Shown: positions 54,022 through 62,382 of the stretch, piece by piece | How the letters are laid out: each line of letters begins with the position of its first letter | Position numbering within the stretch: position 1 is the stretch's first letter | NCBI GenBank assembly: GCA_903835685.1 | Contig: CAILNX010000026.1 | Span: forward strand, 124,001-188,000 | Length of the DNA stretch: 64,000 nucleotides | Source of the DNA: an uncultured delta proteobacterium | GTDB lineage: Bacteria > Desulfobacterota > Desulfovibrionia > Desulfovibrionales > Desulfovibrionaceae | Reading direction: 5' to 3' | Translations under genes and position numbers: made by a program | The notes under the pieces: model-generated | The model's database searches: none | Told to the model about the DNA's origin: nothing | Seen by the model: only the letters and a program-made list of their open reading frames with translations

Positions 54022-54970
54022 ATGAAATTCTCTGTGGGACTGGGAAGGGATGGAGCCGAGGAACGGCTCGAAGCGCACGGGGTCTCCCGCCGCGACTTCA
54101 TGAAATTCTGCGCCACGGTGGCCGCTCTTCTGGGCATGGGCCCGGAATTCGCCCCCCGGGTGGCCGAGGCTTTGACGGCCAAGAAACGGCCTTCGGTGGT
54201 CTATCTGCACATGGCCGAGTGCACGGGCTGCTCCGAGGCCGTGCTGCGCACCGTGGACCCCTACATCGATTCCCTGATTCTCGACACCATCTCCCTGGAC
54301 TACCATGAGACCATCATGGCGGCTGCGGGCGAAAAGGCCGAGGAAGCCCCTGCACCAGGCCTTAAGCTCTCCTGAGGGCTACATTTGCGTGGTTGAGGGC
54401 GGCATTCCGACCAAGGACAACGGCGCGTACGGCAAGGTCGGCGGCCGGACCATGCTCCAGATGGTCAAGGACATCGTGCCCAAAGCCATCGCCACCATCT
54501 GTATCGGCACCTGCTCCTGCTACGGCGGCGTCCAGGCGGCCAAGCCCAATCCCACCGGCGCCAAGAGCGTGAGCGAAGCCCTGGGCGGGATCACCACCGT
54601 GAACATCCCCGGCTGTCCGCCCAACCCCATCAACTTCGTGGGCGCAGTGGTGCATTTCCTGACCAAGGGCGTTCCGCCCCTGGACCAGTTCGGCCGTCCG
54701 CTCATCTTCTACGGGAAGACCGTGCACGACCAGTGTCCCCGTCTGCCGCATTTCGACGCGGGCGAATTCGCGCCCTCCTTCGGGTCGGCCGAGGCCAAAA
54801 AGGGCTGGTGCCTGTACAACCTGGGCTGCAAGGGACCCAACACCTACAACAATTGCCCCAAGGTCCTGTTCAACCAGGTCACCTTCCCCATTCAGGCCGG
54901 CCACCCCTGCATTGGTTGCAGCGAGCCGAACTTCTGGGACACCATGACCCCCTTCTACGAGGCGGGCTAA
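54022..54970 (+). CDS. hynB: Periplasmic [NiFe] hydrogenase small subunit, frameshifted in this sequence
   Basis: The electron-transfer subunit of a HynAB hydrogenase. A Tat signal (SRRDFMKF) opens it; Fe-S ligands follow in [37 protein letters not shown] and IGCSEPNFW. The frame from 54022 stops at 54375; homology continues one base shifted ([12 protein letters not shown] onward) to 54970. The break falls at CCCC (54347-54350): removing one C restores EEALHQAL and a 315-residue protein. A sequencing or assembly error in the C-run is likely; a real null allele or rare frameshifting are alternatives. Start after GGAGGT. Confidence 0.85.
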
Positions 54971-55028
54971 TCCCGGCTTCTATCAACGGAAATTGTATCC
55001 CGAACACGAGTAGAGCAAGGAGGAATAT

Positions 55029-56735
55029 ATGGCTGGCTGCAAAGTGAAGTCCGGACCGGGCGCCATCCCGGTCACCCCGAAAAGCAATTATACCGGGCCG
55101 GTCACCGTCGACCCGCTGACCCGGATTGAAGGCCACCTGCGCATCGATGTGGAAGTTGAGAACGGCCGCGTCAAGGACGTGCGTTCTAGCTCCCAGTTGT
55201 TCAGGGGCCTGGAGATCATCCTCAAGGGCCGCGATCCCCGCGACGCCCAGCACTTCACCCAGAGGGCCTGCGGCGTGTGCACCTACACCCACGCCTTGGC
55301 CTCCACCCGCTGCGTGGACAACGCCGTGGGGGTGAACATCCCGGACAACGCGCGCATCATGCGCAACCTGGTCATGGCCTCCCAGTACATGCACGACCAC
55401 ATCGTGCATTTCTATCACCTGCACGCCCTGGACTGGGTGGACGTGACCTCGGGCCTGAAAGCCGACCCCAAGAAGGCCGCTGAGATCGCCAACGCCATCT
55501 CCCCCAACCGCAAAACCACGCCCGAGGCCCTGAAAGCCGTTCAGGACAAGCTGAACGGATTTGTGGCCACCGGACAGTTGGGCATTTTCACCAATGCCTA
55601 CTTCCTGGGCGGACACCCGGCCTACTACCTGCCGCCCGAAGTCAACCTGGTGGCCACCTCCCACTACCTGGAGGCCCTGCGCCTGCAGGTCAAGGCCGCC
55701 CGGGCCATGGCCATCTTCGGTGGCAAGAACCCGCACACCCAGTTCACCGTGGTCGGCGGCTGCACCAACTACGACGCCCTGCGTCCTGAGATGCTCAAGC
55801 AGTACATCGAGCTGTACACCGAGACCAAGAAGTTCATCGACGAAGTGTACATCCCGGACCTCCTGGCCGTGGCCAGCTACTACAAGGACTGGGCGGGCAT
55901 CGGCGGAACCACCAACTTCATGAGCTTCGGCGAGTTCCCGGAAAAGGAAAGCGACATGAACAGCCGCTGGCTCCCGGCCGGCGTCATCATGAAGCGGAAC
56001 CTGGCCAAGGTCGACGCGTTCGACCCCAACCAGATCCTGGAGCACGTGGCCCACAGCTGGTACGAGGGCGAAGCCGCCCTGCATCCGTACAAGGGCGTCA
56101 CCGAGCCCAAGTACACCGCGCTCGAGGACAAGAACCGCTACTCCTGGATGAAGGCCCCCCGGTACATGGGCGAGCCCATGGAAGTCGGTCCCCTGGCCCA
56201 CGTGCTGGTGGCCTACGGCAAGGGCATGCCCGAAGCCAAGGCCCTGGTGGACATGGTCCTGGCCAAGCTGGGCGTCGGCCCCGAGGCCCTGTTCTCCACC
56301 CTGGGACGCACTGCGGCCCGCGGCATCCAGTGCAAGCTGGCCGCCGACAAGGCCCAGAGCTACGTGACCCAGCTCCAGGAGAACGTGAACAAGGGCAACA
56401 CCTCCATCTACGCCGACTGGAAGATGCCGGACGAGGCCATGGGCGTCGGCTTCGCGGGCGCTCCCCGCGGCGGATTGAGCCACTGGATCAAGATCAAGGG
56501 TGGCAAGATCGAGAACTTCCAGCTGGTGGTCCCCTCCACTTGGAACCTGGGACCCCGCTGCGGCGCCGGCAAGCTCGGCCCGGTGGAAGAGGCCCTCATG
56601 GGCACCCCCATCGCCGATCCCAAGCGGCCCGTGGAAATCCTGCGCACGGTCCACGCCTTTGACCCCTGCATCGCCTGCGGCGTGCACGTCATTGACTCCA
56701 AGACCAATGAAGTGCATAAGTTCAAGGTCCTGTAA
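55029..56735 (+). CDS. hynA: Periplasmic [NiFe] hydrogenase large subunit
   Basis: A 568-residue catalytic subunit that binds the NiFe(CN)2CO site. The N-terminal RIEGHLRI and RACGVC, and C-terminal DPCIACGVH, supply the four Cys ligands; the chain ends VIDSKTNEVHKFKVL, a 15-residue tail removed after His by the protease encoded downstream. All four ligands are Cys, so it is NiFe and not NiFeSe type. It reaches the periplasm with the Tat-tagged small subunit. Start follows AAGGAGG. Confidence 0.96.
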   Translation: MAGCKVKSGPGAIPVTPKSNYTGPVTVDPLTRIEGHLRIDVEVENGRVKDVRSSSQLFRGLEIILKGRDPRDAQHFTQRACGVCTYTHALASTRCVDNAVGVNIPDNARIMRNLVMASQYMHDHIVHFYHLHALDWVDVTSGLKADPKKAAEIANAISPNRKTTPEALKAVQDKLNGFVATGQLGIFTNAYFLGGHPAYYLPPEVNLVATSHYLEALRLQVKAARAMAIFGGKNPHTQFTVVGGCTNYDALRPEMLKQYIELYTETKKFIDEVYIPDLLAVASYYKDWAGIGGTTNFMSFGEFPEKESDMNSRWLPAGVIMKRNLAKVDAFDPNQILEHVAHSWYEGEAALHPYKGVTEPKYTALEDKNRYSWMKAPRYMGEPMEVGPLAHVLVAYGKGMPEAKALVDMVLAKLGVGPEALFSTLGRTAARGIQCKLAADKAQSYVTQLQENVNKGNTSIYADWKMPDEAMGVGFAGAPRGGLSHWIKIKGGKIENFQLVVPSTWNLGPRCGAGKLGPVEEALMGTPIADPKRPVEILRTVHAFDPCIACGVHVIDSKTNEVHKFKVL

Positions 56736-56749
56736 GTAAGACACAGCCG

Positions 56750-56789
56750 ACCGGGGGGAGGCTCGCGCCTTCCCCCGGTCTTTTTTTTT
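56750..56789 (+). terminator. Rho-independent terminator between hynA and hynC
   Basis: ACCGGGGGGAGG pairs with CCTTCCCCCGGT over a six-base loop and is followed by nine T residues. It would limit read-through to the protease gene, which begins 15 bases on. Confidence 0.92.
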
Positions 56790-56803
56790 AATCCTCAGCC
56801 AAG

Positions 56804-57301
56804 ATGGACGCAATGAAGCGAATTCTCGTGCTCGGCGTGGGCAACATTCTTTTCACTGACGAGGGGTTGGGCGTGCGCGCCGTGGGCATGCTGGAAGAGA
56901 CCTACGACTTCTCGGACAACGTCACCCTCATGGACGGCGGCACCCTGGGCTCCCGGCTCATGGAGCCCATCATGGAGTCGGATGTCCTCATCGTGGCTGA
57001 CGCGGTCCTGGGCAACGACCCTCCGGGCAGCCTCTACCGCCTGGTGGGCGACGATCTGCGCAAGAGCCTGGCCTTCAAGAACTCCATGCACCAGACCGAC
57101 CTGGTGGACACGCTCATCCAGTGCGACATCCTGGGCAACCGGCCCGACGCCGTGGTCATCGGCATGGAGCCCACGGACTACCACACCATGTGCGTGGAGG
57201 TGTCGGACGCGACCCTGGAGAAGCTCCCGGCCATGGTCACGGCCGTGCTGGCCGAGATCGAAAAGGCCGGAGGGACCTGCACCGCGCGCAAGCAGGGCTG
57301 A
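56804..57301 (+). CDS. hynC: Hydrogenase maturation endopeptidase (HyaD/HynC family)
   Basis: A 165-residue protease that clips the C-terminal tail of the large subunit after nickel insertion. Nickel-site residues of the family are present: Glu20 in FTDEGLG, Asp66 in VADAVLG and His96 in SMHQTDL. The N-terminus could also be the Met at residue 4. It follows the hynA terminator closely, so some read-through must feed it. Confidence 0.9.
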   Translation: MDAMKRILVLGVGNILFTDEGLGVRAVGMLEETYDFSDNVTLMDGGTLGSRLMEPIMESDVLIVADAVLGNDPPGSLYRLVGDDLRKSLAFKNSMHQTDLVDTLIQCDILGNRPDAVVIGMEPTDYHTMCVEVSDATLEKLPAMVTAVLAEIEKAGGTCTARKQG

Positions 57302-57333
57302 TTTTCCGTCCGGACGGGCGAACCGGACGCGAC

Positions 57334-57368
57334 AAGGCCGCCTCTCCTTTCGGAGGGGCGGCCTTTTT
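57334..57368 (+). terminator. Rho-independent terminator after hynC
   Basis: AAGGCCGCC pairs with GGCGGCCTT (57357-57365), extended inward by CTCC/GGAG, and is followed by TTTTT. Confidence 0.88.
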
Positions 57369-57372
57369 CGCG

Positions 57373-57412
57373 AAAAAAACCGCTTCAGTCCGAAGGGCGC
57401 GGACTGAAGCGG
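57373..57412 (-). terminator. Rho-independent terminator of pal
   Basis: CCGCTTCAGTCC (57380-57391) and GGACTGAAGCGG (57401-57412) form a perfect 12-base stem; on the minus strand seven T residues follow (57379-57373). It is back-to-back with the hynC terminator. Confidence 0.93.
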
Positions 57413-57440
57413 CTTTGTCGGCGTTTGTTAAAGCGGTTGC

Positions 57441-57953
57441 TTATTTAACCTTGAACTCGTCACGACGGTTCTTGGACCAAGCAGCCTCGTTCTTTCCCAT
57501 CTCGGCAGGACGCTCCTTGCCGAAGCTCACGGTCTCCAACTGGGAGGCCTTCACGCCGAGGATGACCAGGTAGTCATAAGCGGCCTTGGCGCGACGCTGA
57601 CCCAGGGCCATGTTGTATTCGGCGGTGCCGCGCTCGTCGCAGTTACCCTCGACCAGAACCTTGATCTCGGGGAACTTCTTGAGCAGTTCGGCCTTCTTGT
57701 TCAGGGCAGTGCGGCCCTCGGGCTTGATGTCGAACTTGTCGAAATCAAAAAACACTTTCTCGCCAGCGATGGCAGCCTTGGCCGCGGCCAGTTCCTTCTC
57801 CTTGCTCATGTCAGGGGCCGGAGCGGCCATCGGAGCGGGAGCCGGAGCCGGAGCGGGCTCGGCAGCGGTCTGCTTTTTCGCGCAGCCGCCCATCATCAGC
57901 GAGAAGGCCAGAACGACAAAAGCCGCCAGGCTAAGCCAGGTACGAGTTTTCAT
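57441..57953 (-). CDS. pal: Peptidoglycan-associated lipoprotein (Pal/OmpA domain)
   Basis: A 170-residue lipoprotein: signal MKTRTWLSLAAFVVLAFSL, lipobox MGGC (Cys 24), Ala/Pro-rich linker (AAEPAPAPAPAPMAAPAP), then an OmpA-like domain with FDFDKFDIKPEG, VEGNCDERGTAEYN and LGQRRAKAAYDYL. It tethers outer membrane to peptidoglycan. Start follows AAGGAGGAAGG. The gene is alone, with tol genes not in this window. Confidence 0.92.
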   Translation of the reverse strand: MKTRTWLSLAAFVVLAFSLMMGGCAKKQTAAEPAPAPAPAPMAAPAPDMSKEKELAAAKAAIAGEKVFFDFDKFDIKPEGRTALNKKAELLKKFPEIKVLVEGNCDERGTAEYNMALGQRRAKAAYDYLVILGVKASQLETVSFGKERPAEMGKNEAAWSKNRRDEFKVK

Positions 57954-58299
57954 TCCTTCCTCCTTCAATCCTTTGCTGTTGCATTTGATCAAAAAATTGC
58001 CCTTCGTTTCAGCCAAACCGTGCAATCCACTATCATACCTTACTTTCACTCCGCAAGGCCATTAGATGAAGAAAATCATCCAAGGACCTCCGTCTCCGGG
58101 CGGCGGGCCCGGCCCTGGCCGGGCAGATGCGCCAGCCAGGGTCGAAAAGAGCGAAACAAGCACGACGACGTCGTCCATCGTCCAAGTGGCAAAGTCCCTC
58201 TTACGCCAGTGAAAATTCTTTTGGCAAGAAAAAAATGCCAATTGTTTTTCACTGGATAGCAAATAAGGCAAAAAGCGAACAGATCAATGACGAAAACAG
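57954..58299. other. Intergenic region between psiF-like and pal genes
   Basis: About 345 bases with no supported gene. A TATGAT (minus strand, 58037-58032) may be the pal -10, but the -35 is poor. A GC-rich stretch (58085-58135) next to an AT-rich one (58205-58300) has no clear function. Confidence 0.35.
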
Positions 58300-58334
58300 A
58301 AAAAAACGAAAGGAGGCCGAAGCCCCCCTTCGTT
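58300..58334 (-). terminator. Rho-independent terminator of the PsiF-like gene
   Basis: On the minus strand AACGAAGGGGGGC pairs with GCCTCCTTTCGTT (one G-T and one mismatch) over a TTCG loop, followed by TTTT. Confidence 0.85.
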
Positions 58335-58358
58335 TTCATGGCTCAAGGAAATGTACGC

Positions 58359-58550
58359 TTATTTGCCTTTCTTGGCGGCCACGCACTCTTTCACGTACGC
58401 GCCCATCTTCTTCTTGGCGATGCCTTCCTTCTTGGCCTGGGCCTTGCACTCGGCCACGGCCGGGTTGGCGGCGGCTTTCTTCTTGGCGGCAAAGGCGACA
58501 CCGCCGAACAGGAAGGTGAGAACCAGGGTGGCGGCAACGATCTTTTTCAT
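58359..58550 (-). CDS. Small secreted PsiF-repeat-like protein
   Basis: A 63-residue protein with a signal peptide (MKKIVAATLVLTFLFGGVAFA) and a mature part with one PsiF-like repeat: AVAECKAQAKKEG ... YVKECVAA, the spaced Cys pair of the family. Function is unknown; the family name comes from phosphate-starvation expression in E. coli. Start follows AAAGGAG. Confidence 0.8.
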   Translation of the reverse strand: MKKIVAATLVLTFLFGGVAFAAKKKAAANPAVAECKAQAKKEGIAKKKMGAYVKECVAAKKGK

Positions 58551-58747
58551 CTCCAAACTCCTTTTGTCCTGAAACTGTTGATACGGCTCAAGGCGACCAC
58601 TCGATGCATTGAAAAACACGATCTTGTGCCGATGAAGCCTTTCCGGCGACTCGCCTCTCCTCCTCCAGCCACGCCCGTTTGAAGGTCGCGGCCTCTCCAT
58701 GAGAGACGGGATCAGGGGAGTTCCTCAATCGACATCAGTGATTAGGA

Positions 58748-58777
58748 CAATTACACCCGAGGGCTTTCCTTTGGCAA
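58748..58777 (-). promoter_or_regulatory. Candidate promoter of the PsiF-like gene
   Basis: On the minus strand TTGCCA (58777-58772) and TAATTG (58753-58748) are 18 bases apart, in the otherwise featureless gap 58551-58870. It would give a leader of about 190 bases. Confidence 0.35.
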
Positions 58778-58870
58778 GAGAAATAGATCACATTAAATGA
58801 GCATGTTAGACTTTATTGTGAGAATATCTAGGGTGCCCTTCCGGCCGCAAGCTCCGCAGGCCGCTATTTC

Positions 58871-59866
58871 CTAAAAATCGAAATTGAGCAGGCGGCGCAC
58901 TTCGGCCATGGTGGCTTCGGCCTCCTGGACAGCCTTGGCGTTGCCAGTCGCAAGAATGTCCCTCACCGAGTCCGGGTCGGCCTCAAGCTTGGCCCTGCGG
59001 GCGTGCAGGGGTTCCAGGAACCGGGCCAGGGACTCGATGAGCAGTTTCTTGCAGTCCACGCAGCCCCAGGTGGCCTTGCGGCAGCCTTCCTCGATGGCCG
59101 GCAGGCGCTCGGCCTCGGTCATGAGCTTGTGGTAGGGGTAGAGGTTGCACACCTCCGGGTCGCCCGGGTCGCTTTTCCTGGCCCTTCTTATGTCCGTGAG
59201 CATGCTCATGATCTTGGGCTTGATCTGGTCCAGGCTGTCGCCCAGGGCGATGGCGTTGCCGTAGCTCTTGCTCATCTTGCGGCCGTCCAGCCCCGGGAGC
59301 TTGGGGTCGGCCGTGAGCATGGCCGCCGGTTCCGGGAAAAACTCCCCGTTGATGGCGTTGAAGCGCCGGGCGATCTCCCGGGTCAGCTCCAGGTGGGGCA
59401 ACTGGTCCTGGCCCACGGGCACCGCGCCCGGCCGGTAGATGAGGATGTCCGAGGCCATGAGCACCGGATAACCCAGGAACCCGTAAGTGTTTAAGTCCTT
59501 GAGGGCCAGTTCCTGCTTGATCTCCTTGTAGGTCGGGCAGCGCTCCAGCCAGCCCAGGGGCGTGGCCATGGACAGAAGCAGGTGCAGCTCCGCGTGGGCC
59601 TTGACCTGGGACTGCTGAAAGATGACGCATTTGTCCGGGTTGAGCCCGGCGGCCACCCAGTCCAGGACCAGGCCGGGCACGAATCCCTTGATCTTCTTGG
59701 GATCGGCGTACTCGCTGGTCAGGGCGTGCCAGTCGGCCACGAACAGGAAGCACTGGTGGTCTTCCTGCAGGGCGATCCAGTTCTTGAGCACGCCGAAATA
59801 ATGGCCCAGATGGAGCGGGCCAGTGGGCCGCATGCCGGAGACGATGCGTTTGCTTACAGGGGTCAT
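58871..59866 (-). CDS. trpS: Tryptophanyl-tRNA synthetase
   Basis: A 331-residue class I synthetase that charges tRNA-Trp. The HIGH-type motif PLHLGHYFG and KMSKS (GRKMSKSYGN) are intact; GQDQLPHLELTREIA is the conserved dimer/active-site region. A WGCVDCK near the C-terminus is a small cysteine pair seen in some relatives. Start ATG has AAGGAA upstream. It lies 17 bases after the M50 protease gene. Confidence 0.95.
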   Translation of the reverse strand: MTPVSKRIVSGMRPTGPLHLGHYFGVLKNWIALQEDHQCFLFVADWHALTSEYADPKKIKGFVPGLVLDWVAAGLNPDKCVIFQQSQVKAHAELHLLLSMATPLGWLERCPTYKEIKQELALKDLNTYGFLGYPVLMASDILIYRPGAVPVGQDQLPHLELTREIARRFNAINGEFFPEPAAMLTADPKLPGLDGRKMSKSYGNAIALGDSLDQIKPKIMSMLTDIRRARKSDPGDPEVCNLYPYHKLMTEAERLPAIEEGCRKATWGCVDCKKLLIESLARFLEPLHARRAKLEADPDSVRDILATGNAKAVQEAEATMAEVRRLLNFDF

Positions 59867-59883
59867 GTCGCGTTCCTTGTGGC

Positions 59884-60561
59884 TTACAGACCTTCGGGCA
59901 GAAGAATCGAGGCCAGGCTCTCGATCAGGGGCCCCACGATGTCCCCCAGGAGTCCGGTCATGGCCAGGACGAGCACCACCAGAAGGCCGTACCGGCCCAC
60001 GGACATGTACCTGGCCCTGGCCTGGGGGGGCAGGAAGAAGGCCAAAATGTTGCTGCCGTCCAAGGGAGGGATGGGCAGGAGGTTGAACAGGGCCAGGGCG
60101 GCGTTGATGTACACCCCGTAATAGGCCGCGTTGGCCGCCCAGCGCAGGACGTCCAGGGAGGCCCCCTGGGGGGTCGGGTGCAAGATCAGGATGAGGTGCA
60201 GTATCTGCCCGAAGACCAGGCCCAAAAGGAAGTTGGAGCCCGGCCCGGCCAGGGCCACCAGCATCATGCCCAGGTTCTGGTTTTTGAAATATCCGGGATT
60301 CACGGGCACGGGCTTGGCCCAGCCGATGACCGCCCGCACCCCGGTGGCCAGGAGGATCATGGGCAGCAGGGTGCCCATGGGGTCCAGGTGCTTGAAGGGG
60401 TTTAGGGTCAGTCGTCCGGCCCGCTTGGCCGTGGGGTCGCCCAGCCACCAGGCCACCAGCCCGTGGGAGGCCTCGTGCACGGTCAGGGCCAGGAGCAGGG
60501 GCACGATGACCAGGCTCACGTTTTTGAGCATGCCGGGCAGGTGAGCGGTGAAGTCGGACAT
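59884..60561 (-). CDS. Site-2-protease-family (M50) membrane metalloprotease
   Basis: A 225-residue integral membrane protein with the zinc motif HEASH (His29, Glu30, His33) in the first helix region, and NLLPIPPLDGS, the distal metal-Asp motif. It is the short, cytosolic-domain-free type found with trpS in many deltaproteobacteria. It should cut within the membrane, but substrates are unknown. Confidence 0.88.
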   Translation of the reverse strand: MSDFTAHLPGMLKNVSLVIVPLLLALTVHEASHGLVAWWLGDPTAKRAGRLTLNPFKHLDPMGTLLPMILLATGVRAVIGWAKPVPVNPGYFKNQNLGMMLVALAGPGSNFLLGLVFGQILHLILILHPTPQGASLDVLRWAANAAYYGVYINAALALFNLLPIPPLDGSNILAFFLPPQARARYMSVGRYGLLVVLVLAMTGLLGDIVGPLIESLASILLPEGL

Positions 60562-60657
60562 GGGGGAGCGGCTAGCACGAAGCAGGGGGCGGCGGCAAGG
60601 AAAACCTGGGCGGATCGGTCCTGGTGGGGCCTGGTGGGGCCTGGCCCCGGGATGGGG

Positions 60658-61035
60658 CTAGGTCCGGCTGGCGGTCTTGGCCACGGCCAGGCGGGTCTTG
60701 CTTTTCAGTTCGGCCAGGTCCACGGACTTGACCACGTAGAAGTCCGCGGCGATGGACTTCAAATCGTGCTGGAAACTGTCGTAGGCCGTGCTCAAGATGA
60801 CCGGCACCACGGAGTCCTGCCCCCGGATTTCCTGGAGCAGGTCCAGGCCCGAGCGGTTGACCCCCAGCTTGATGTCCAGGATGACCACGTCGGGCTTCAC
60901 CCGGTCCAGAAGCTCCAGGATGTTGCCCTGGCCGTCGGATACGGTCACCTGGTATCCCTCGGCCTCCAGTTCCTCCTGGTACAGCATGCGGATATGCTTT
61001 TCGTCGTCCACCACCAGAATTCTTGGTTGGGCCAT
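60658..61035 (-). CDS. Stand-alone receiver-domain response regulator (third)
   Basis: A 125-residue receiver: ILVVDDEKHI, phospho-Asp in VVILDIKLGVN, STAYD and the Lys of YVVKSV. The acceptor loop reads LGVNRSG rather than MPGM, a divergent form. There is no adjacent kinase or output domain. Start MAQPR follows GGAG; an in-frame ATG nine codons upstream overlaps this site. Confidence 0.88.
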   Translation of the reverse strand: MAQPRILVVDDEKHIRMLYQEELEAEGYQVTVSDGQGNILELLDRVKPDVVILDIKLGVNRSGLDLLQEIRGQDSVVPVILSTAYDSFQHDLKSIAADFYVVKSVDLAELKSKTRLAVAKTASRT

Positions 61036-61232
61036 GACCCGCTCCTTTCTCCGGATACGCACAGGCCATTCCGGTTCCTTGGACCATACAGGAAGGTCTT
61101 CGCCATGGTCAATACAAATCGGAAACTCTCGGCCAATCGACGCGGACTCGACACATTTGCTTGAAGCCCTTCGGGCTTTGGGGCAACATGCCTGCCTCGC
61201 GGCCGTGAGGCTGCCTATCTCCCGGAGGAACC

Positions 61233-61430
61233 ATGATCACAGTGCGCATAGAGCCTGACAACGAGGTCAAGACCCTGGAAAAGATCAACACGACACAGCA
61301 GTTGCTGACCCGCCTGAATCTTTTGTCCACCCAGGCCCTGATCATCCGGGGCGAGGAGCTTTTGACCCCGGATCGGCGCATCGGGCAAGGGGACGAACTC
61401 GTGGTGCGCAAAGTCGTGTCCCTGGGCTAA
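61233..61430 (+). CDS. Small beta-grasp (ThiS/MoaD/TtuB-like) protein lacking a Gly-Gly tail
   Basis: A 65-residue protein with a ubiquitin-like pattern (LLTRLNLLSTQALIIRGEEL; RIGQGDELVVRKVVSLG). Carrier proteins of this fold usually end in Gly-Gly; here the end is Leu-Gly. It directly precedes the tRNA-thiolase gene (12-base gap). It is probably its sulfur-carrier partner, with a modified terminus, or a degenerate one. Start follows GGAGG. Confidence 0.7.
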   Translation: MITVRIEPDNEVKTLEKINTTQQLLTRLNLLSTQALIIRGEELLTPDRRIGQGDELVVRKVVSLG

Positions 61431-61442
61431 AGGAGAGAGTTC

Positions 61443-62372
61443 ATGAAATGCCGCCGCTGCAAGGAGCTGGCCCAGATCGCTCTGCCCAGCCACCATACCG
61501 CCTTTTGCCGGGACTGTTTCGAGCGCTATTTCATCCGCCAGATCGAGACCGGCATCCGCCGCCAGAAGATGTTCACCCACGAGGACCGCATCCTGTGCGC
61601 CCTGTCCGGGGGCAAGGACTCCCTGGCCCTCATGTGGGTCCTCTCCCACCTGGGCTATGACGTGACCGGCTTGCACGTGGACTTGGGCATCGAGGGCTCC
61701 TCGCCCATGGCCCGGGGCCAGGTGGAGGCCTTTTGTCAGGACCACGATCTCAAGCTCGTGGTGGTGGAGACCGCGCCCAAGGGCCTGGGCATCCCCGAGG
61801 TGTACAAGGCCCTCAAGCGACCCATTTGCCCGGTCTGCGGCAAGATCAAACGCTATTATTTCAACAAGACCGCCCTGGAAGGGGGGTACACGGCCCTGAC
61901 CACGGGTCACAACCTGGACGACGAGGTGGCCCGGCTGTTCGCCAACACCCTGCGCTGGGACCAGTCCTATCTCTCGGACCAGGGACCGGCCCTGCCCGCC
62001 GAGGCCGGGTTCGCGGCCAAGGTCAAACCCCTGTACCGGGTCACGGAGTTCGAGACTGCGGCCTTTTGCTTTCTCAAGAAAATTCCCCACGTCAAAGCGC
62101 CCTGTCCCTACAGCAAGGGGGCCAGTTTCACCTCCCACAAGGCCCTGTGGGCCACGCTGGAGGAAAAGAGCCCAGGCTCCAAGATCGCCTTTTACGACGG
62201 GTTCCTGGAGCGGGGCCGCCCGGCCTTTGCCGCTCTGGAGCCGGGCCACGGGACCAAGCTCTCGCCCTGCCGGACTTGCGGCTATCCCACCTCGGTCGAG
62301 TGGTGTGGGGTGTGCCGGTTGAAACGGCAGGTGGCCGGGTTGCCGCCGGAGGCAGCGGAAGCCGAAGAGTGA
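61443..62372 (+). CDS. TtuA/Ncs6-like tRNA 2-thiolation PP-loop protein
   Basis: A 309-residue PP-loop ATPase of the TtuA/Ncs6 class. Seen are an N-terminal zinc finger (CRRCKEL...FCRDCF), PP-loop SGGKDS at 55-60, CPVC (Cys129, Cys132) with CPYS (Cys221), which match the three [4Fe-4S] cysteines of TtuA, and a C-terminal zinc finger (CRTCGYP...WCGVC). It adds sulfur to uridine in tRNA, needing a carrier protein. The exact tRNA position is unknown. Start follows AGGAGAG. Confidence 0.88.
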   Translation: MKCRRCKELAQIALPSHHTAFCRDCFERYFIRQIETGIRRQKMFTHEDRILCALSGGKDSLALMWVLSHLGYDVTGLHVDLGIEGSSPMARGQVEAFCQDHDLKLVVVETAPKGLGIPEVYKALKRPICPVCGKIKRYYFNKTALEGGYTALTTGHNLDDEVARLFANTLRWDQSYLSDQGPALPAEAGFAAKVKPLYRVTEFETAAFCFLKKIPHVKAPCPYSKGASFTSHKALWATLEEKSPGSKIAFYDGFLERGRPAFAALEPGHGTKLSPCRTCGYPTSVEWCGVCRLKRQVAGLPPEAAEAEE

Positions 62373-62382
62373 TGCGGCGTCC

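Noticed and set aside
54347-54375. Programmed +1 frameshift in hynB
   Set aside because: The zero frame does not meet a stop or recognised pause signal at the slippery site, and hydrogenase small subunits are not known to use recoding; error or mutation is simpler.
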